Assembly: GCA_963628035.1 (NCBI GenBank)
Contig: CAVGED010000045.1
Coordinates: 1 to 64,000, forward strand
Direction: 5' to 3'
Source of the DNA: 14-2 sp963628035
GTDB lineage: Bacteria; Bacillota; Clostridia; Lachnospirales; Lachnospiraceae
DNA: 64,000 nucleotides
Shown: in pieces, positions 59,272 to 64,000 of the stretch
Layout of the letters: every line of letters starts with the position of its first letter
Numbering within the stretch: the first letter of the stretch is position 1
Notes under the pieces: generated by a model
What the model saw: the letters and a program-made list of their open reading frames with translations, nothing else
Databases searched by the model: none
Told to the model about the DNA's origin: nothing
Program-made: the position numbers and the translations under genes

Positions 59272-60621
59272 ATGGAGAATCAGGAATGGTCTCAACTGGG
59301 GGACGAGGTCAAGAATATCGTCGAGTCCGCCGTTGAGACGCAGGATTTCAAACAACTGAATCAGGCCATTGAGAAGACCGTTTCCGCAGCACTGGATCAG
59401 GTTGGAAAGAGCGTGAGCCAGGCGGGAAGGACTATACAGGAATCCATGCAAAGAACAGCGGACAGCCGTCAGCAACAGAAACAGCAGTGGGAGCAGACAT
59501 ACCGAAAGCAGCAGGCGCAGTACCGAAGCTATGCACAGCAGGCGAACCAGCAGCTTCGTGGCAGACAGCAGCCTGTGCAGACCGGCAATGGCGATTCCCT
59601 GGCGGTTCTTCGGACGATGCGGGCACAGCGTTACCGTAATGACAGCTTTATGACGGTTGTTTCCGTCCTTATGGCAATAGGTGGATTTGCGCTTATGACA
59701 CCATTTGTCATCGCATGTATCATGTGCCTTTCCGGGTGGGCATTTGGAAAATATGATTTACTAAATGCGATTATTCTTCTTATAATTACCGGAATTCCCA
59801 CAGGACTGTGTGCGTGGCTTGGCGGAAGCGGCGTCAGTCTCTATCAGCGTCAGCAGCGTTTCGGCCGATATGTACAGTATCTCGGAGGCCGGGAGTTCTG
59901 TAATATTGAAGAGCTTCAACGGATTGCGCAGAAGCCAAGAAGGTTTGTGTTGAAGGATCTGACGAAGATGATCCGCAGCAAGATGTTCCGGCAGGGGCAT
60001 CTGGACAAGCAGGGAACCTGTCTGATGGTCACGGATCAGGCATACCGGCAGTATCTGACGGCTCAGAGCAGCCTGGAGCAACGACAGCAGGCACTTCTTT
60101 TAAAACAGCAGGAACAGGATGCCACAGAGCAGAAGGCCAAGGGGAAGCAGAAGGAGACATGGAAGAATCCGAATCTCAGCCCGGAGGCCAAGGCAGTGAT
60201 CCGGGAGGGGTTTCAATATCTGGATCAGATTAAGCGAAGCAACGATGCCATTCCCGGTGAGGAGATATCCAGGAAGATTTCCAGGATGGAGCTGGTTATC
60301 GGGAAGATCTTCGAGCGGGTGGAGCAGCATCCGGAGCTCATCGATGATCTTCGGAAGTTCATGGATTATTATCTTCCGACGACGGTGAAGCTTCTGAAGG
60401 CTTATGAGGAGATGGATGCCCAGCCGGTGCAGGGCCCCAACATTGTAAGCTCCAAGAAGGAGATCGAAGATACGCTGGATACCATCAACCAGGCCTTCGA
60501 GAATCTGCTTGACAGCTTCTTTGAGGATACCGCCTGGGATATCTCTACGGATATTTCAGTTCTGCAGACTATGCTGGCCCAGGAGGGACTGACCGGCAAG
60601 GAGTTTAATCAGCAGGAATAA
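59272..60621 (+). CDS. XpaC-like (5-bromo-4-chloroindolyl phosphate hydrolysis family) protein
   Basis: A 449-residue membrane protein. A Gln-rich N-terminus (about 1-110, with repeated QQ and QAQYRSYAQQANQQL) precedes two helices (VVSVLMAIGGFALMTPFVIA and LLNAIILLIITGIPTGLCAW), a helical domain, and the XpaC tail with LRKFMDYYLPTTVKLLKAYEE near residue 365 and FFEDTAWDISTDISVLQTML at the end. XpaC and TelA proteins are usual partners in stress and toxin resistance; the enzymatic name is historical. AGAGGAGG precedes the ATG. Confidence 0.88.
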   Translation: MENQEWSQLGDEVKNIVESAVETQDFKQLNQAIEKTVSAALDQVGKSVSQAGRTIQESMQRTADSRQQQKQQWEQTYRKQQAQYRSYAQQANQQLRGRQQPVQTGNGDSLAVLRTMRAQRYRNDSFMTVVSVLMAIGGFALMTPFVIACIMCLSGWAFGKYDLLNAIILLIITGIPTGLCAWLGGSGVSLYQRQQRFGRYVQYLGGREFCNIEELQRIAQKPRRFVLKDLTKMIRSKMFRQGHLDKQGTCLMVTDQAYRQYLTAQSSLEQRQQALLLKQQEQDATEQKAKGKQKETWKNPNLSPEAKAVIREGFQYLDQIKRSNDAIPGEEISRKISRMELVIGKIFERVEQHPELIDDLRKFMDYYLPTTVKLLKAYEEMDAQPVQGPNIVSSKKEIEDTLDTINQAFENLLDSFFEDTAWDISTDISVLQTMLAQEGLTGKEFNQQE

Positions 60622-60730
60622 TCCGTGGGCTTTTATTCATAGTGGTATCTGTGTTAGCTGACATGAAAGTTTAATGTGAAAAAGGAAGAATGCTTCCAAT
60701 ATGATAAATCTAAGAAGGAGAACTTGTAAA

Positions 60731-61918
60731 ATGAGTGATGAATTAAAGGACTTCAATAACATTCCGACTCCGGCACCAACCTTAACCCTGACACTGGATC
60801 CTGAGGGGGAGGCTAAGACCAATGCAGTCTTAAGCGCCGTTCCGGGAACTAAGGAGCCTGTAGCTCCGGTCTTTGACGAGAGCGCCCTGACACCGGAGGA
60901 ACGCAAGATGGTGGATGATTTCTCCAAGCAGATCGATCTTAAGAATTCCGGCATGATTCTTCAGTACGGTGTTGGCGCCCAGAAGAAGATGGCTGATTTC
61001 TCCGAGAGTGCTCTGGAGAATGTAAGGACCAAGGATCTGGGTGAAGTTGGTGAGATGCTTACCGATGTGGTGACAGAGCTTCGAAGCTTTGACACAAAGG
61101 AAGAGGAGAAGGGATTCCTCGGCTTCTTCAAGCGGAGCGGCGACAAGCTGGCAGGCATGAAGGCCAAGTACAACAAGGCGGAGGCCAATGTAAATCAGAT
61201 CTGTGAGGCACTGGAGAAGCATCAGGTTGTTTTGATGAAGGATATTGCGGTTTTGGATAAGATGTATGATCTGAACCAGACCTATTTCAAAGAGATCTCC
61301 ATGTATATTCTGGCTGGTAAGAAGAAGCTTGCCGATGTGCGTGAGAATGAACTTCCGGCACTGACAGCCAAGGCAGAAGCATCCGGTCTCCCGGAGGATG
61401 CTCAGGCGGTGAAGGATCTGGACAGTCTCTGCAACCGCTTCGAGAAGAAGCTTCATGACCTGGAGCTAACCAGACTGATCTCTATCCAGACAGCACCGCA
61501 GCTTCGTCTGGTACAGAATAACGATACCCAGATGGTGGAGAAGATTCAGTCAACCATTGTCAATACCATTCCTCTGTGGAAGAGCCAGATGGTGTTGGCT
61601 CTTGGCGTGGCTCATTCCACCCAGGCTGCCAAGGCGCAGCGTCAGGTGACGGATATGACCAATGAGCTCTTGAAGAAGAACGCGGAGACCTTGAAGGTTG
61701 CCAGTGTGGAGACTGCCAAGGAAGCGGAGCGGGGCATCGTGGACATCGAGACGCTGACCCAGACCAACGCCACACTGATCGGCACCCTGGATGAGGTTCT
61801 GAAAATCCAGAAGGAAGGTCACGAGAAGCGCATGGCGGCTGAGGCTGAGATGCAGCGGATCGAGGGTGAGATGAAGGCAAAGCTGCTGGAACTGTCCAAT
61901 AGCGGGGCAGCTCAATAG
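60731..61918 (+). CDS. telA: TelA-family toxic anion resistance protein
   Basis: A 395-residue helical protein. LKNSGMILQYGVGAQKKMADFSE near residue 75, GFFKRSGDKLAGMKAKYNKAE near 135, LTRLISIQTAPQLRLVQNND near 245 and IPLWKSQMVLALG near 280 are family marks. It acts in resistance to tellurite and to cell-envelope stress; the mechanism is not known. AAGGAG sets ATG 60731; the earlier in-frame ATG lies before the ribosome site. Its last 7 bases overlap the convergent LysR gene, with no terminator between. Confidence 0.92.
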   Translation: MSDELKDFNNIPTPAPTLTLTLDPEGEAKTNAVLSAVPGTKEPVAPVFDESALTPEERKMVDDFSKQIDLKNSGMILQYGVGAQKKMADFSESALENVRTKDLGEVGEMLTDVVTELRSFDTKEEEKGFLGFFKRSGDKLAGMKAKYNKAEANVNQICEALEKHQVVLMKDIAVLDKMYDLNQTYFKEISMYILAGKKKLADVRENELPALTAKAEASGLPEDAQAVKDLDSLCNRFEKKLHDLELTRLISIQTAPQLRLVQNNDTQMVEKIQSTIVNTIPLWKSQMVLALGVAHSTQAAKAQRQVTDMTNELLKKNAETLKVASVETAKEAERGIVDIETLTQTNATLIGTLDEVLKIQKEGHEKRMAAEAEMQRIEGEMKAKLLELSNSGAAQ

Positions 61919-62808
61919 GAATTATTTTCATAGAAGCGGATGAAGCTTTCCAAAGCTTTGGAGAGCTTTCCGTTTTTATTGTAGGCAAAGCCGACTGCAC
62001 GCTTGCGGATAGGGTGTCCAAGGGGAATCTCCACCAGTGTGCCGCATGCCAGCTCATCCTGTACGAATTCCCGGATGACACAGGCGACGCCCAGGCTTAT
62101 CTTGGCGAACTCGATCAGCAGATCCATGGAGGAAACGTCGATGGCATCCTGCACATCGATCTGATTCTGGATCAAGTATTCGTCGATGTACTGGCGTGTC
62201 ATATTTTCTTTGTTTAAGAGCATTAAAGCGGAGTTTTGCAGGATGGCATTCTTTGCGACACCCCGAAGCTTCAGATTGTGAAGGTAATCCTTTGTGGCTA
62301 CAAAGATATCCTCGATCTCTCTTAAAGGATAGAATTCCAGATCCTTTTGGGATCCCGGCTGTCCGATGAGTCCGATATCGATCTTGCCCTCTTCCAGAAG
62401 CTGCAGGGTGTGGTTGGTGGAGTGGCAGGCGATGGAGATGCCGATATGCGGGTAGCGCTTGATGAACTCCTTCAGATAGGGCAGAAGGAGATATTTACAT
62501 AGCGTGGAGCTGACACCGATGGTCAGATGGCCGACGCCAAGCTGGAGACTGCGGCGCAGCTTCTCCTCTCCAAGATCCAGTGTCTCGAAGGCAGACTTCA
62601 CATGTCCGTAGAGAAGAGAGCCCTCCGGTGTCAGGGTTACGCCCCTGGAGCTTCGCAGGAAAAGCTTTGTGCCAAGGCTTTCCTCCAGCTTCTGGATGGA
62701 TTTGCTGATGGCGGGCTGACTGATATAGAGCTCTTTGGCTGCTTTGGAGATATTCCCGGTGTTCGCTACGGCGTAAAAGATTTTGTAAGATGACAGGTTT
62801 TGATTCAT
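61912..62808 (-). CDS. LysR-family transcriptional regulator
   Basis: A 298-residue regulator. The winged helix starts YKIFYAVANTGNISKAAKEL followed by YISQPAISKSIQKLEESLG, and the effector-binding domain shows GHLTIGVSSTLCKYLLLPYL near residue 92 and EGKIDIGLIGQPG near 133. It is divergent from leuC, 111 bases away, and likely controls it, with a pathway intermediate as effector. AAGGAG precedes the ATG on the minus strand. It overlaps telA tail to tail. Confidence 0.93.
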   Translation of the reverse strand: MNQNLSSYKIFYAVANTGNISKAAKELYISQPAISKSIQKLEESLGTKLFLRSSRGVTLTPEGSLLYGHVKSAFETLDLGEEKLRRSLQLGVGHLTIGVSSTLCKYLLLPYLKEFIKRYPHIGISIACHSTNHTLQLLEEGKIDIGLIGQPGSQKDLEFYPLREIEDIFVATKDYLHNLKLRGVAKNAILQNSALMLLNKENMTRQYIDEYLIQNQIDVQDAIDVSSMDLLIEFAKISLGVACVIREFVQDELACGTLVEIPLGHPIRKRAVGFAYNKNGKLSKALESFIRFYENNSY

Positions 62809-62844
62809 AATATCGCTCCTTCATAACTGGAAATCATAATAAAC

Positions 62845-62871
62845 ATACTTTATATGTATTTTAATTATAAT
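62845..62871 (+). promoter_or_regulatory. LysR box and leuC promoter
   Basis: ATAC-N7-GTAT (62845-62859) contains the T-N11-A core of LysR sites. TATAAT at 62866-62871 is a good -10 for leuC, and the box takes the -35 place, as expected for an activator-dependent promoter. The leader to the leuC ATG is short and has no T-box. Confidence 0.65.
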
Positions 62872-62919
62872 ACAGAGTGTGATAAAATAGCAAGCATAAA
62901 GTGTAAGGAGGAATTTAAC

Positions 62920-64000
62920 ATGGGAATGACAATGACACAGAAGATCCTGGCGGCACATGCAGGACTGCCCGCCGTGAGTGCAGGACAGCTGATCGAGGCG
63001 AATCTGGATCTTGTTCTGGGAAACGATATCACCTCCCCGGTCGCCATTCATGAGATGGATAAGATGAAGGTTGAGGGTGTCTTTGACAAGGATAAGATTG
63101 CTCTGGTGATGGATCATTTTGTACCAAATAAAGATATCAAGTCCGCCCAGCACTGTAAGTGTGTGCGGGAATTTGCATGCAGGCATGATATCACCAATTA
63201 CTTTGATGTGGGAGAGATGGGCATCGAGCATGCCTTGCTGCCGGAGAAAGGACTGACGGTGGCTGGTGATGTGATAATCGGTGCAGATTCCCATACCTGT
63301 ACCTACGGCGCCCTGGGTGCATTCTCCACAGGTGTGGGGAGCACAGATATGGCCGCCGGCATGGCTACCGGGAAGGCGTGGTTTAAGGTGCCCTCCGCTA
63401 TCCGGTTCAATATCATCGGAAAGCCATCCAAATGGGTCAGCGGAAAAGACGTGATCCTGCATATCATCGGGATGATCGGTGTGGACGGAGCCTTGTATAA
63501 GTCCATGGAATTCGTGGGCGAGGGCATTGCGAATCTGTCTATGGACGACCGCTTCACCATCGCCAACATGGCGATTGAGGCCGGGGGTAAGAATGGAATC
63601 TTCCCGGTAGACGATCTGGCTAAGGCATATATGAAGGAACATTCCAAGCGGGCGTATACGGTGTATGAGGCAGATGAGGATGCCGTGTACGATGAGGAAT
63701 ACACCATTGATCTTAGTACCTTAAAGCCAACCGTAGCTTTCCCACATCTGCCGGAAAATACAAGAACCATCGATGAGGTCGGCGATGTGAAGATCGATCA
63801 GGTGGTGATCGGTTCCTGCACCAACGGAAGGATGGATGACCTTCGTATCGCAGCAGAGATCCTGCGGGGGAAGAAGGTGGCCAAGGGAGTGCGTTGTATC
63901 GTGATCCCGGCAACCCAGAAGATCTATCTTCAGGCCATGGAGGAAGGGCTGCTTCGTGACTTTATCGAGGCAGGCGCCGTTGTCAGTACCCCTACCTGCG
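62920..64000 (+). CDS. leuC: 3-isopropylmalate dehydratase large subunit, 3' end outside the window
   Basis: The frame from ATG 62920 (AAGGAGG at 62905-62911) is open to the last base, giving 360 residues. It is an aconitase-family protein: MTQKILAAHAGL, DHFVPNKDIKSA, IIGADSHTCTYGALGAFSTGVGS (positions about 121-143, with one cluster Cys), and VVIGSCTNGRMDDLRIAAEI near 289 with the next Cys. The [4Fe-4S] enzyme isomerises 2- and 3-isopropylmalate in leucine synthesis with LeuD. The short, archaeal-like form can also act on homologous acids, so a homoaconitase role is not excluded, but the LysR and ilv neighbours favour leucine. Confidence 0.92.
   Translation, partial: MGMTMTQKILAAHAGLPAVSAGQLIEANLDLVLGNDITSPVAIHEMDKMKVEGVFDKDKIALVMDHFVPNKDIKSAQHCKCVREFACRHDITNYFDVGEMGIEHALLPEKGLTVAGDVIIGADSHTCTYGALGAFSTGVGSTDMAAGMATGKAWFKVPSAIRFNIIGKPSKWVSGKDVILHIIGMIGVDGALYKSMEFVGEGIANLSMDDRFTIANMAIEAGGKNGIFPVDDLAKAYMKEHSKRAYTVYEADEDAVYDEEYTIDLSTLKPTVAFPHLPENTRTIDEVGDVKIDQVVIGSCTNGRMDDLRIAAEILRGKKVAKGVRCIVIPATQKIYLQAMEEGLLRDFIEAGAVVSTPTC

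Noticed and set aside
62495..62824. 109-residue minus-strand frame
   Set aside because: It is another-frame reading of the LysR gene start; the LysR frame has the family motifs.
62809..62919. T-box before leuC
   Set aside because: No AGGGTGG-type T-box sequence or terminator is present in the short interval; LysR control explains it.

Overview
The window looks like a chromosome segment of an anaerobic, endospore-forming Clostridia, most like a gut Lachnospiraceae. The evidence is spoIVA and a complete spoIIIAA-AH operon, the ferredoxin/NADPH enzyme NfnAB next to a flavodiiron protein, AGGAGG-type ribosome sites, and moderate GC in the core. No rRNA, tRNA or CRISPR array was seen.

Layout. 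1-4.3 kb: end of a type III restriction-modification operon (mod tail, a DUF1016 nuclease, res). 4.4-12.8 kb: LUD-domain protein divergent from an ABC exporter, then DUF2156, two CobW-type GTPases, an orphan HipA-like kinase, a lipoprotein and endonuclease IV. 12.8-14.7 kb: one chimeric reading frame that is the wreck of a Bce-type peptide-resistance locus. 14.7-18.4 kb: nfnA-nfnB and fprA behind a promoter overlapped by a 28-bp palindrome. 18.4-19.1 kb: a nonsense-mutated collagen-like lipoprotein. 19.2-25.2 kb: a maltodextrin-type ABC importer, a LacI regulator and malQ, with tandem 12-bp operator-like boxes at the promoter. 25.3-27.9 kb: lipid kinase and spoIVA.

27.9-33.9 kb is an AT-rich accessory stretch: a structured RNA candidate, a GNAT protein, an EFR1-type ferredoxin/flavodoxin, a broken small membrane protein, an AraC regulator, a MATE remnant, a sugar acetyltransferase and an intact MATE pump. 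34-43 kb is core: DUF1003, purine nucleoside phosphorylase, amidohydrolase, a 40-residue membrane protein, alaS, DUF6062, rpsU, AlkD-like repair protein and an LCP protein. 43-48.3 kb is the spoIIIA operon. 48.3-49.3 kb is a foreign patch: a leftward RNA unit resembling the right end/omega RNA of an IS200/IS605-type element, with its own promoter and terminator but no transposase or TnpB, next to a 5'-truncated ADP-ribosylglycohydrolase. 49.5-64 kb: argH, asd, mgsA, topB, a left-handed beta-helix protein, an iron-sulfur scaffold and GGGtGRT protein leading into ilvN-ilvC, xpaC-telA, and a LysR regulator divergent from leuC, which runs off the end.

The best leads are the standalone omega-RNA-like unit (48.45-48.75 kb), the unassigned structured RNA downstream of spoIVA (28.0-28.3 kb), a dispersed palindromic repeat lying at stop codons, the nfn operator, the malE operator array, and the collapsed Bce locus. 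All family assignments are from reading the sequence; no database search was run.
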